From: a bacterium
GTDB lineage: Bacteria > SZUA-79 > Acidulodesulfobacterales > Acidulodesulfobacteraceae
Length of the DNA: 57,449 nt
Assembly (NCBI GenBank): GCA_021828445.1
Contig: JAJZJD010000001.1
Location: 1 to 57,449, forward strand
Reading direction: 5' to 3'
In this document: in pieces, positions 34,139 to 42,752 of the stretch
Numbering within the stretch: position 1 is the stretch's first letter
Layout of the letters: every line of letters starts with the position of its first letter
Made by a program: the position numbers and the translations under genes
The notes under the pieces: model-generated
What the model was told of the DNA's origin: nothing
Database searches by the model: none
The model's input: only the letters and a program-made list of their open reading frames with translations

Positions 34139-35074
34139 ATGAATAACTATATAAATAATATAAATAAAGATAATAGCATGAAAAATCATTTTACGGCGGA
34201 AATTTCAAAACATCCTTGTTTTAATAAGGAAGCGTCGAAAAATTACGGCAGAGTTCATTTGCCGGTTGCAAAATCATGCAATATTTCTTGCAACTACTGC
34301 CACAGGGATTACGACTGCCAGAACGAATCCAGGCCTGGCGTAACGTCAAGCCTGCTTTCGCCGGAAGAAGCGGTAAACAGGATATATGAAGTAAAAAGAT
34401 TTTTAGGCGATATAAGCGTAGCAGCCGTTGCAGGTCCGGGCGACAGCTTAGCCGAGCCTTTGAATACTATGAAGACGTTTGAACTTGTAAAAAAAGAGTT
34501 TCCTGATATTATTCTATGCATGAGTACGAACGGTCTTAATTTAAGCGATAATTTAGAAGAACTCCTTGATACCGGAGTAAGGTTTATTACTGTAACTCTA
34601 AATGCTATAGACGTTTCCGTTGCACGCAATATTTACAGATACGTTGATTATAAAAATATTATTTATACGGATAAAGAAGCGGCTGAAATATTGCTTGAAA
34701 AACAGATTAAAGGAATAGAAAGAGCGGTTAAAACGGGTTTTACTATAAAAATTAATTCCGTGCTTATACCCGGTATAAACGATTTTCATATAAAAGATAT
34801 AGCAGAACAAGCAAAAAAACTTGGAGTATATCTTTTTAACGTTATGCCGATGATACCGGCAAAAAACTCTTATTTTGAAAAAATAGGGGTAAAAGGCGCC
34901 GTTAGAAAAGACGTTACGGATATAACTAAAGGCATTGAAGGCATAAATATAATGGAGCATTGCAGACAGTGCCGATCCGACGCTGCGGGACTTTTAGGCG
35001 AAGACTTAAGCGGCAAACTAATTTCTGAGAAAGGAGGTTTAAAATGCGAATGCAGCAAGAAGATGCGGTTTTAG
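34139..35074 (+). CDS. nifB: nitrogenase cofactor biosynthesis protein NifB (radical SAM)
   Basis: The 311-residue product has HPCFNKEASKNYGRVHLPVA, then the radical-SAM cluster CNISCNYC (Cys47, 51, 54) with the NifB-specific HRDYDCQNESRPGV. The C-terminal box CRQCRSDAAGLLGEDL is present. The NifX-like C-terminal domain found in proteobacterial NifB is absent, as in archaeal and many anaerobic forms. NifB joins two 4Fe-4S clusters with a SAM-derived carbide to make NifB-co. ATG 34139 is chosen; ATG 34178 is possible. The gene's 3' end overlaps the methyltransferase gene by 31 bases. Confidence 0.96.
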   Translation: MNNYINNINKDNSMKNHFTAEISKHPCFNKEASKNYGRVHLPVAKSCNISCNYCHRDYDCQNESRPGVTSSLLSPEEAVNRIYEVKRFLGDISVAAVAGPGDSLAEPLNTMKTFELVKKEFPDIILCMSTNGLNLSDNLEELLDTGVRFITVTLNAIDVSVARNIYRYVDYKNIIYTDKEAAEILLEKQIKGIERAVKTGFTIKINSVLIPGINDFHIKDIAEQAKKLGVYLFNVMPMIPAKNSYFEKIGVKGAVRKDVTDITKGIEGINIMEHCRQCRSDAAGLLGEDLSGKLISEKGGLKCECSKKMRF

Positions 35075-35823
35075 GGTGCAAACTGTCAAAAAGTTTGAGT
35101 TTTTCTCAGGATGAAGAGCTTTATATCGCCACGAGCGATACTAAAATCAAAATGATAGAGGACTATGCGCCGTTTGTCGACAAAATTTTAAACGATATTT
35201 CTTATATTCCGAGAAATATTTTAGATTTAGGATGCGGTCCGGGTTATATAGCAAGAAGATTGAGCGAAGTTTTGCCGAATGCTACGGTTTTTGGGGTTGA
35301 TAAATCGCATGTCATGATAAATCATGCGAATAAAGCTATAAATGAATCGTTAAGAAATAATTACATTTTTCGTTCAGAATTTGAAACAGACGGCGGACCG
35401 CTTGAAATGTTTGGAAAAGAGCCGGATTATTTGCATTATTATGAGCCGAGGCTTAAATATATGATTGCCGACAGCGCCAATCTTCCGTTTTGTAATTTAA
35501 AATTTGATTTAATTTTATTAAAAGGAACGTATAAATGTTTAGAAAATAAGATAGATTCCCTCAAAGAGATGTATCGGGTTTTAAGCCACGGCGGTAAAAT
35601 TTTTATATACGAGTTCAGAAAAGATATTCCGGAAGATGAATTCGCCTTACTGACTAAACATATGAAGCCGCAAAAAGTAAAATCGCTAAGGCGTAAATTG
35701 AACTGCTCGTTAGATATAGAAGAATACAAAAATTATTTATACGAAGCGGGATTAGCTAAATTTTCCCTGATAGAAAACGACGGACTCGATTTAAAAATAA
35801 CTATAAAAAAACTGCATTTATAA
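35044..35823 (+). CDS. class I SAM-dependent methyltransferase within the nif operon
   Basis: The 259-residue product has motif I ILDLGCGPGYIARRL (about 59-73), an acidic residue in VFGVDKSHVMI (motif II), IADSANLPF (motif III-like) and LILLKGTYKCLENK then a helix ending MYRVLSHGGKIFIYEF (motifs IV-V), the Methyltransf_11/25 pattern. It starts inside nifB behind a strong AAGGAGGT, so translation is coupled. It is not one of the standard nif genes I know. Candidates are methylation of a small molecule or of a protein linked to cofactor assembly or electron transfer; no substrate can be named. Confidence 0.85.
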   Translation: MRMQQEDAVLGCKLSKSLSFSQDEELYIATSDTKIKMIEDYAPFVDKILNDISYIPRNILDLGCGPGYIARRLSEVLPNATVFGVDKSHVMINHANKAINESLRNNYIFRSEFETDGGPLEMFGKEPDYLHYYEPRLKYMIADSANLPFCNLKFDLILLKGTYKCLENKIDSLKEMYRVLSHGGKIFIYEFRKDIPEDEFALLTKHMKPQKVKSLRRKLNCSLDIEEYKNYLYEAGLAKFSLIENDGLDLKITIKKLHL

Positions 35824-35878
35824 AATTTATAAAGATGAAGTATGCATATAAAAAGCATAAAAAAGGAGGAAAAAAAAT

Positions 35879-36178
35879 ATGAGTATTATGGACGGCTTCT
35901 CCGGAGAAATAGATAATTACATAAGCGCTCCGCGGCGTTCCGGAGTAAAATGGGTTCCGCATTTTTTGATAGAATTCGATCAAGCTAATTGCATATCTTG
36001 CGGAAGATGCATAAAGGTCTGTCCCGGTGGTGTTTACGTTTTTGAAGACGACGGAGATAAAATGATAGTTAAGATAGATAATTTAGATAATTGCATAGGC
36101 GATACCTGCTGTGAAAAAGTGTGTCCTAAGAACAAGACGATGCATCTGCATAGATTTTCGCCGCTTGCGAAAAATTAG
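35879..36178 (+). CDS. fdxB: nif-associated ferredoxin (FdxB, ferredoxin III type)
   Basis: The 99-residue product has two 4Fe-4S motifs: CISCGRCIKVCP and CIGDTCCEKVCP, the second interrupted by extra residues, as in the nif-specific ferredoxin III family. The ends WVPHFLIEFDQANC and KNKTMHLHRF also suit that family. It is a likely electron donor for NifH or for NifB and cofactor assembly. It has the ribosome site AAAGGAGG and lies between the methyltransferase gene and nifD. Confidence 0.88.
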   Translation: MSIMDGFSGEIDNYISAPRRSGVKWVPHFLIEFDQANCISCGRCIKVCPGGVYVFEDDGDKMIVKIDNLDNCIGDTCCEKVCPKNKTMHLHRFSPLAKN

Positions 36179-36239
36179 GATTAAAGAATGATATTTATAT
36201 CTAAATATGAATGTGAACTAATAAAAAAAGGAGTTTAAA

Positions 36240-37676
36240 ATGGCGGTTAATTTTAAAGAGCAAGAAAGTATAGTAGAAGATATTCTCAGCGTTTATTCCG
36301 AAAGAGCAAAGAAAAACAGAAAAGAACATATCGGCATTAACGATAAAGAGGCTTGCGGTTCATGCGTTGCAAAATCAAACGTAAAATCTCTTCCGGGCGT
36401 TATGACTCCGAGAGGCTGTGCATATGCCGGTTCTAAGGGTGTCGTCTGGGGACCGGTTAAGGACGTTATCAATATAAGCCACGGTCCTATAGGATGCGGC
36501 CATTACAGTTGGGGAACCAGAAGAAATTTAGCGGAAGGCGAGCCTGCGGTCGAAAATTTCGTTCCTTTTCAATTTACGACCGATTTTAAGGAAAGAGATA
36601 TAGTTTTCGGCGGGGATAAAAAATTGGAACAGGCAATAAAAGAGTTGCACGAGCTTTTTCCTACTGCGAAAGGAATAATTATAGAATCAGAATGCCCTAT
36701 AGGATTAATAGGCGACGATATTGAGGCCGTCGCAAAAAAAATGACGGACGAAATAGGTATTCCTATTATTCCGGTAAGATGTGAAGGATTCAGGGGAGTC
36801 AGCCAGTCTCTCGGACATCATATAGCAAACGATTCCATAAGGGATTTTGTAGTAGGAAAAGGCGAAATCGATAACGGCAAAAAAACGCCTTACGATGTTG
36901 CGGTATTAGGAGATTATAATATAGGAGGCGACGTCTGGTCGTCAATGAAAATATTTAAAGAAATGGGCTTAAACGTAGTTGCCCACTGGTCTGGAGACGG
37001 TTCTATAGAGGAAATGAAGATAACTCACGGTGTAAATTATAATCTTCTGCACTGTTACAGGTCTATGAACTATATAGCGACTCATTTTGAAGAAAAATAC
37101 GGTATTCCGTGGATAGAATATAATTTTTTCGGTCCCACCAAAATAAAAGAAAGCATAAGAAAAATAGCAAAATTGTTCGACGAAAACATTCAGGAAAAAT
37201 CCGAAGAAGTTATTAAGGCTTATGAACCGAAAATGCAGGAGGTCATAGATAAATATCGTCCGAGATTGGAGGGCAAAAAGGTAATGCTTTTAGTTGGGGG
37301 CTTGAGACCCCGCCATATAGTCGGCGCGTACGAGGATTTAGGAATGAAAGTCGTTTCTACCGCATACGAATTTGCTCACAACGACGACTATGAAAGAACG
37401 ACGAAAGAAGTTGAAAACGGAACAGTAGTCGCAGACGATATGAACGAGTACGAATTTGTCGAACTCGCAAACAGGCTCAAACCAGATTTAGTCGCTTCCG
37501 GTATAAAAGAAAAATATGTATTTCAAAAAATGGGAATACCGTTCAGGCAGATGCATTCATGGGATTATTCCGGACCGTACCACGGCTACGACGGATTTGA
37601 AATTTTTGCCAGAGATATGGATTTGGCGATAAACAGCCCGTCTTGGAAATTAGTTAAGCCGCTATGGAAAAAATAA
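36240..37676 (+). CDS. nifD: nitrogenase molybdenum-iron protein alpha chain
   Basis: The 478-residue product has P-cluster Cys60 (TPRGCAYAG), Cys86 (PIGCGHYSW) and Cys152 (SECPIGLIGDD). FeMo-cofactor ligands are Cys272 (LLHCYRSMNY) and His439 (MHSWDYSGPYHG). The catalytic Gln/His region GVSQSLGHHIAND is present. These match molybdenum NifD, not VnfD/AnfD, and the long insertion of clostridial NifD is missing. It forms the alpha2beta2 dinitrogenase with NifK, encoded 69 bp downstream. Ribosome site AAAAGGAG. Confidence 0.98.
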   Translation: MAVNFKEQESIVEDILSVYSERAKKNRKEHIGINDKEACGSCVAKSNVKSLPGVMTPRGCAYAGSKGVVWGPVKDVINISHGPIGCGHYSWGTRRNLAEGEPAVENFVPFQFTTDFKERDIVFGGDKKLEQAIKELHELFPTAKGIIIESECPIGLIGDDIEAVAKKMTDEIGIPIIPVRCEGFRGVSQSLGHHIANDSIRDFVVGKGEIDNGKKTPYDVAVLGDYNIGGDVWSSMKIFKEMGLNVVAHWSGDGSIEEMKITHGVNYNLLHCYRSMNYIATHFEEKYGIPWIEYNFFGPTKIKESIRKIAKLFDENIQEKSEEVIKAYEPKMQEVIDKYRPRLEGKKVMLLVGGLRPRHIVGAYEDLGMKVVSTAYEFAHNDDYERTTKEVENGTVVADDMNEYEFVELANRLKPDLVASGIKEKYVFQKMGIPFRQMHSWDYSGPYHGYDGFEIFARDMDLAINSPSWKLVKPLWKK

Positions 37677-37745
37677 AATACATAAAATTTATAAAATTAT
37701 TTAGTTAAGCAATTATAATTATAAAATAATACCGGAGGCTTTATT

Positions 37746-39167
37746 ATGGAAAAAGAAGAAATTAAAAAGATAAAAGACTGGATGAATACGGAAGAATATA
37801 AAGAGAAAAATTTTAACAGAAAAGCTATAGTAATAAATCCCGAAAGGGCTTGTCAGCCGCTTGGAGCGGTATTGTGTGCCGCAGGTTTCGAAGGCACTAT
37901 GCCTTTCGTTCACGGCTCACACGGCTGCGTTGCATATTACAGAAACAATTTGTCCCGCCATTTCAGAGAGCCGTTTTCGGCGGTCTGCACCTCTTTGACG
38001 GAAGACGGCGCAGTTTTCGGCGGGCAGGCGAACGGATTTGAAGGCTTTAAAAATGCTGCTGCCCTATATAAGCCTAAAATGTTTGCGATATCTACAACTT
38101 GTATGACTGAAATTATAGGAGACGATCTTGGTTCTATCGTCGGGAATGCAAGGGAAAAGGGCATTTTAACAGAGGATATAGCGGCTCCGTATGCAAATAC
38201 GCCGAGCTTTGCAGGCTCGCATCTCGAAGGATACGACAGTATGCTTAACGCAATAATAGAAACTCTCGGTAAAAAAACCGATGCCGCCAAAACCGATACT
38301 ATCAATATAATTCCCGGTTTTGAAACTACAATCGGCAACATAAACGAAGTCAAAAGAATTTTAAAAATTTTCGGAATTAATTTTCTTGTTCTTGCAGATT
38401 ATTCGAACACTTTAGACAGTCCGTTAAACGGCGAGTATAAAATGTATCCCGACGGCGCTACTAAACTTGAAGACGTTAAAAATTGCCTGAATAATAAGGC
38501 TACCGTCGTTTTGCAAAAATATTCTACAAAAAAGACCTCTGCAACGCTTTCAGAGAAACTAAAGCAGGACGTAAGGATAGTTAAAAGCCCCATAGGAATT
38601 AATGCCACAGATGAATTTTTAATGACGCTTTCAGAAATATCGGGAAAAGAAGTTCCTAAAGAATTAGAGGATGAAAGAGGAAAAGCGATAGATTCTATGA
38701 CAGATGCTCAGCAGTATATCCACGGCAAAAAATTTGCTATATTCGGCGACCCCGATATGCTTGTAGGACTTACGAGCTATCTATTGGAAATGGGAGGGAT
38801 ACCGAAATACGTTTTATGTTCAAACGGTAACGAAGATTTTAAAAAAGAGATTGAAGATTTATTTTCGTCTTATTCGGAAAGCGAAGGCGAAGTTTATATA
38901 GATAAAGATTTGTGGCACTTAAGGTCTTTAGTTATGACTTCTCCGGTGGATATGTTTATAGGTCCTTCGCACGGCAAGTTTGCGGCAAGAGATGCAAAAG
39001 TTCCTCATATAAGAATAGGATATCCAATATTTGACAGGGTTAATATCCACAGGTATCCGATTTACGGTTATAGCGGGGTAATAAATTTAACGACATGGAT
39101 AGTAAATAAATTCTTGGATATATTGGACGATACTTGCGACGATGCTCATTTTGAGCTTATGAGGTAA
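37746..39167 (+). CDS. nifK: nitrogenase molybdenum-iron protein beta chain
   Basis: The 473-residue product has P-cluster Cys36 (NPERACQPLGA), Cys61 (GSHGCVAYYR) and Cys119 (ISTTCMTEIIGDD). It is about 50 residues shorter than Azotobacter NifK because the N-terminal extension is lacking, a feature of nitrogenases from many anaerobes. Partner of NifD. Ribosome site CGGAGG, and the next gene nifE follows after 63 bp. Confidence 0.98.
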   Translation: MEKEEIKKIKDWMNTEEYKEKNFNRKAIVINPERACQPLGAVLCAAGFEGTMPFVHGSHGCVAYYRNNLSRHFREPFSAVCTSLTEDGAVFGGQANGFEGFKNAAALYKPKMFAISTTCMTEIIGDDLGSIVGNAREKGILTEDIAAPYANTPSFAGSHLEGYDSMLNAIIETLGKKTDAAKTDTINIIPGFETTIGNINEVKRILKIFGINFLVLADYSNTLDSPLNGEYKMYPDGATKLEDVKNCLNNKATVVLQKYSTKKTSATLSEKLKQDVRIVKSPIGINATDEFLMTLSEISGKEVPKELEDERGKAIDSMTDAQQYIHGKKFAIFGDPDMLVGLTSYLLEMGGIPKYVLCSNGNEDFKKEIEDLFSSYSESEGEVYIDKDLWHLRSLVMTSPVDMFIGPSHGKFAARDAKVPHIRIGYPIFDRVNIHRYPIYGYSGVINLTTWIVNKFLDILDDTCDDAHFELMR

Positions 39168-39230
39168 GTTTGCTATAAAAATAATAAAAAAATTTGATAG
39201 CATCATAAAATTAAAAGGAAGTGATATAAA

Positions 39231-40589
39231 ATGGGTTTAGCGTTAAAGGAAGAATTTTTCGACGAACCGTCTTGCGAGCATAACGGAGCGGCAAAAGAGA
39301 AGAAAGCATGCAAAACTGCAGTGCCGGGGTCATCTACGGGAGGATGCGCGCTTGACGGGGCATATATAGTTTTAAGCCCTATAAAAGACGCTTTAAATAT
39401 AGTGCATGCGCCTATAAACTGTCTGGGGAACAGTTATAACCAGAGAACGTCTAAAGCGGAAAAAGGGAAGAATTACTATATGTACGGTTTCACGACCGCG
39501 ATTAACGAAAACGACCTTATTTTCGGTTCCGAAGAAAAATTAAGGCAGGGTATAATTTATACTAACGACAGATATAAACCCAAAGGAATATTCGTTTATA
39601 ATACGTGCGTTCCGGCGCTTACCGGCGAAGATATCGAGGGAGTTTCAAAAGAACTTTCCGTCAAACTTAAAATACCAGTCGTTCCGGTATTATCTCAAGG
39701 ATTTTCAGGAAATAAAAATTTAGGAAATAAGATTGCGGGCGACGCTCTTTTTACGCATTTGATAGGGAAAAAAGAGCCGAAAATAGATTTGATGGGAGAA
39801 TTTAACATCAATTTAATCGGCGAATATAACATAAAAGGAGAGCTGTTTTTAGTTAAAAAAGCTTTGAAATCTATCGGAATAAACGTTCTTTCTACTATTA
39901 CGGGCGATTCCACCGTAGAGGAGATAATGTATTCGCATAAAGCGGAACTTAACGTCGTAATATGTTCTAAAGCATTAGTTTATCTGGCTAGAAAAATGAA
40001 AGAAAAATTTGGAATTCCTTACATAGAAGAATCGTTTTTCGGCATGACCTCAACCAATAAGGCGATAACGGATATAGTAAATGCTATCGGCAATATGGAA
40101 CTGATAAAAAAGACGAAAGATTATATTAAAATCATGACGAAAAAAACCGAAGAGAAAACTTATGAGTATAAAAAATTTTTGACAGGCAAAAAAGTTCTTT
40201 TATATACAGGCGGAGTCAAGAGCTGGTCTATGATTTCTGCTCTTAACGACTTAGGCTTGAAGGTTATAGCTACGGGTATTAAAAAAAGTACCGATGAAGA
40301 TAAATTAAGGATAATTAAGGAATTCGATAAAAACGGAAATATAATTATGCTCGATAACGGCAATCCGGTAAATCTGATTAAAATAGCAAGGGAAAATAAT
40401 GCCGACATCATACTTGCCGGAGGCAGAAACCAATATACGGCAATAAAATCACTTATTCCTTTTTTAGACGTAAATCAGGAAAGACTGCAGCCGTATGTAT
40501 CTTATGAAGGCATTGAATGTATGGCAAAGATTATTTATTCGGAAATTAAAAGTCCGCTTTTTAAATTATTAAAAGAATCGATTGGATGA
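39231..40589 (+). CDS. nifE: nitrogenase FeMo-cofactor scaffold protein NifE
   Basis: The 452-residue product has the NifE start (CEHNGAAKEKKACKTAVPGSSTGGCALDGA) and NTCVPALTGEDIEG. Cysteines at NifD-like positions are kept, but the cofactor His/Cys pattern differs from NifD, as expected. NifE2N2 holds NifB-co while it is turned into FeMo-co. It is followed by a 242-bp gap carrying an inverted-repeat element before nifN. Confidence 0.96.
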   Translation: MGLALKEEFFDEPSCEHNGAAKEKKACKTAVPGSSTGGCALDGAYIVLSPIKDALNIVHAPINCLGNSYNQRTSKAEKGKNYYMYGFTTAINENDLIFGSEEKLRQGIIYTNDRYKPKGIFVYNTCVPALTGEDIEGVSKELSVKLKIPVVPVLSQGFSGNKNLGNKIAGDALFTHLIGKKEPKIDLMGEFNINLIGEYNIKGELFLVKKALKSIGINVLSTITGDSTVEEIMYSHKAELNVVICSKALVYLARKMKEKFGIPYIEESFFGMTSTNKAITDIVNAIGNMELIKKTKDYIKIMTKKTEEKTYEYKKFLTGKKVLLYTGGVKSWSMISALNDLGLKVIATGIKKSTDEDKLRIIKEFDKNGNIIMLDNGNPVNLIKIARENNADIILAGGRNQYTAIKSLIPFLDVNQERLQPYVSYEGIECMAKIIYSEIKSPLFKLLKESIG

Positions 40590-40649
40590 GCAATAATTAG
40601 ATTTGGTCAGAGAAATGAAAAAAGGCTGTTTTATTTTTCGATCAGCAGT

Positions 40650-40756
40650 CGTCATTGTGAGCGAAGCGGACGCAGTCCGGCGAAGCGAAGCAATCTTTTG
40701 GTAGTTTGCAAAATAAAATGCGAGATTGCTTCGTCGCTTTGCTCCTCGCAATGACG
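40650..40756. repeat. 107-bp imperfect inverted repeat (MITE-like) between nifE and nifN
   Basis: The segment opens CGTCATTGTGAGCGAAGCG and ends with the reversed form, CGCTTTGCTCCTCGCAATGACG. Inner arms AGCGAAGCAATCT and AGATTGCTTCGTCGC also pair. It is much more GC-rich than the flanks. Closely similar CGTCATTGCGAG-type palindromes are scattered in many bacterial genomes. No open frame of note is inside. It can fold into a long hairpin in the nif mRNA. Confidence 0.8.
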
Positions 40757-40831
40757 TAAAAAACGAAAAAGTCAGATTTATTTTTTGATAAGGTTTTATG
40801 CAGCTTTATATTAAAAGCAAGGGATAAAATT

Positions 40832-42166
40832 ATGGTAAACAGCATGGTAAATAGACTTAAAAATATCGAAATTAATCCGTTAAAAACAAGTTCGTCGCTT
40901 GGCGCGGCAGTATTTTTTCTAGGATTAAAAAATGCGGTCGTCCTGATGCACGGAGCCGTAGGCTGCGCAAGTTTCGACAAGGTCACGCTCACTAAGCACT
41001 TCAGGGAAAATATTCCCATAGTTACGACCGCTTTAAACGAGACCGGCGCAATACTTGGAGGAAAAGATTTTTTAATATCCGGAATTAACAATGTTTATGA
41101 AAAAATGAAGCCTGATTTTATCGGCGTAACTTCTTCCGGTCTTACCGAAACGCAAGGCGAAGATATCTCAGGGATTATTAAAGAATTTAAAAATTTTAAA
41201 AACGCTCAAAATATTCCTTTTGCTAAAGTAATTTATGCAAGCACTCCGGATTATAAAGACGGCTTTGAAGAAGGCTATTTAGCGGCAATGCTGTCTCTTC
41301 TGACGGAAGCGGTAGGTAAAAACAAAGAAGGCGGTTCTTATAAAAAATCAAATAGAACTAAAGCTAAAAATAAAAAAAGCGTAAATGTGTTTTGTCCGCC
41401 TTCGTTTACACCGCAAGACTTTTTAGAACTTCGCGAAACTTTAGACGATTTTAATTTAAAGCCTATTATGATACCGGATTTAGGTCTGTCTTTAGACGGT
41501 CATCTGGACGAAAGAGGTTATCTGCAGACTACGCCGGGCGGCTTAGATGCAAAAGATTTAACCGATATTTTTGACGGCGAATTTAATTTAATAATAGGTT
41601 TGAGCCTTAAAGACGCGGTAAAAAATATCGAAGGTTTAACCGGTTTAAAGACATATTATTTTTCAAATTTATGCGGACTGAAAAACAGCGATGATTTTTT
41701 TAATCTTCTTTCTAAAGCAACCGGCAAAGAAATTCCGGAAAAATATAAAAGACGCAGAAGCCGTCTTATGGATGCGTATCTAGATGCTCATTTTTATTTT
41801 TCAGGAAAAGAAATAGCGCTGGCCCTAGGAATAGATCTTTTAGATTCTTTTTCCGCTATTTATTCGGAAATCGGCGCAAATTTAAAACTGGGAATAACGA
41901 CAAAAGCAATAGACGGTATTGATATTGAATACGGATTTTTAAATTTGTCGGAAGGCGATTTGGATTTACTTGATAATTGCGGAAACCTAGATATGATAGT
42001 TTCAAATTCAAACGCAAAATTTTATGCCGAAAATTTAGGCATTCCTTTGCTTAAAGCAGGGTTCCCTATAATAGACGAAATAGGACATAATTATAAGCAT
42101 TATATATTGTATGACGGCGCTATAAATCTTGTTATCGAAAGCGCAAATTTACTTTTTACCGAGTAA
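40832..42166 (+). CDS. nifN: nitrogenase FeMo-cofactor scaffold protein NifN
   Basis: The 444-residue product has the NifN signatures NPLKTSSSLGAAVFFLGLKN, HGAVGCASFDKVTLTKHFRENIP and SSGLTETQGEDISG. An earlier Met (MVNSMVNRLK) is at the start, so ATG 40832 or 40844 could be used. A Lys/Ser/Asn-rich insert lies at about 170-190 (KKSNRTKAKNKKSVN). Partner of NifE. It is separated from nifE by the inverted repeat but remains in the same direction. Confidence 0.94.
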   Translation: MVNSMVNRLKNIEINPLKTSSSLGAAVFFLGLKNAVVLMHGAVGCASFDKVTLTKHFRENIPIVTTALNETGAILGGKDFLISGINNVYEKMKPDFIGVTSSGLTETQGEDISGIIKEFKNFKNAQNIPFAKVIYASTPDYKDGFEEGYLAAMLSLLTEAVGKNKEGGSYKKSNRTKAKNKKSVNVFCPPSFTPQDFLELRETLDDFNLKPIMIPDLGLSLDGHLDERGYLQTTPGGLDAKDLTDIFDGEFNLIIGLSLKDAVKNIEGLTGLKTYYFSNLCGLKNSDDFFNLLSKATGKEIPEKYKRRRSRLMDAYLDAHFYFSGKEIALALGIDLLDSFSAIYSEIGANLKLGITTKAIDGIDIEYGFLNLSEGDLDLLDNCGNLDMIVSNSNAKFYAENLGIPLLKAGFPIIDEIGHNYKHYILYDGAINLVIESANLLFTE

Positions 42167-42202
42167 GAAAACGATAATTTAACTAATAATAAACAATTAA
42201 TA

Positions 42203-42255
42203 AACAATAAAATTTTAAGTTAAGTTAAATTCAGTTAAGTTAAGTTTAAGCATAA
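42203..42255 (+). repeat. short TTAAG-type direct repeats upstream of nifX
   Basis: Several copies of TTAAGTTAAG follow each other in the 133-bp gap between nifN and nifX. The gap holds no gene and no clear promoter. Low-complexity slippage is the simplest explanation. Confidence 0.5.
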
Positions 42256-42299
42256 ACATTAGAGCAATTTAAATTTAATAAAAATCGGGAGGGATTAAA

Positions 42300-42698
42300 A
42301 TGAAAGTAGGTTTTGCGACAAATGATAATATTTTAATCAATGACCACTTTGGATGGGCTAAAAATTTTGCAATTTATGAAATAAATATGGATGGATTTAA
42401 ATTTTTGGAAAACAGATATTTTGAAGAAGAGGTTGAAGAACTTAATAAAATTGATAGAAAAATTGAAAAATTGCGCGACGTTAAGATTATCTTCATAGAA
42501 AGCATAGGCGGCACGGCGGCTGCAAGAGTAGTAAAATCGGGTATATATCCGGTAGTTAAAAAGGGGATCGGAGCAAAGCCGGCACCTTTAAGGATTGACG
42601 AGGTCATCGAAGAACTGCGGGATGTTTTGTCTAAGAATCCTCCTCCGTGGTTAAAAAAGATTATTTTAAAAGAAAAAGAAAGCAAGCAAGTTGCATAA
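42300..42698 (+). CDS. nifX: NifX-like cofactor-binding protein
   Basis: The 132-residue product has a dinitrogenase iron-molybdenum cofactor domain: MKVGFATNDNILINDHFGWAKNFAIYEI and IGGTAAARVVKSGIYPVVKKG. NifX shuttles NifB-co and VK-cluster between NifB and NifEN. The C-terminus (90-132) carries a helix with PPPWLKKIIL as in NifX. Other NifX/NafY/VnfX relatives are possible, but its place after nifN supports NifX. Ribosome site CGGGAGG before ATG 42300. Confidence 0.88.
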   Translation: MKVGFATNDNILINDHFGWAKNFAIYEINMDGFKFLENRYFEEEVEELNKIDRKIEKLRDVKIIFIESIGGTAAARVVKSGIYPVVKKGIGAKPAPLRIDEVIEELRDVLSKNPPPWLKKIILKEKESKQVA

Positions 42699-42724
42699 AA
42701 ATTAAAATTACGGATTTGGCACCA

Positions 42725-42740
42725 TGGCACAAAAATTGCA
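42725..42740 (+). promoter_or_regulatory. sigma54 promoter of the ANTAR regulator gene, predicted leaderless
   Basis: TGGCAC-AAAAA-TTGCA is a perfect -24/-12 match. Twelve bases from the -12 C puts +1 at about 42751, two bases before ATG 42753. No Shine-Dalgarno is visible before that ATG. The 54-bp gap after nifX also lets the gene be read from the upstream operon. Confidence 0.88.
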
Positions 42741-42752
42741 ACTTAATAAATC

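Noticed and set aside
40650..40756. CRISPR repeat or tRNA gene between nifE and nifN
   Set aside because: It is a single palindrome with no spaced repeats and no cloverleaf; a MITE-like element explains it better.
42203..42255. TTAAG repeats as operator array for nifX
   Set aside because: Irregular low-complexity sequence in an AT-rich genome; no symmetry or promoter nearby.
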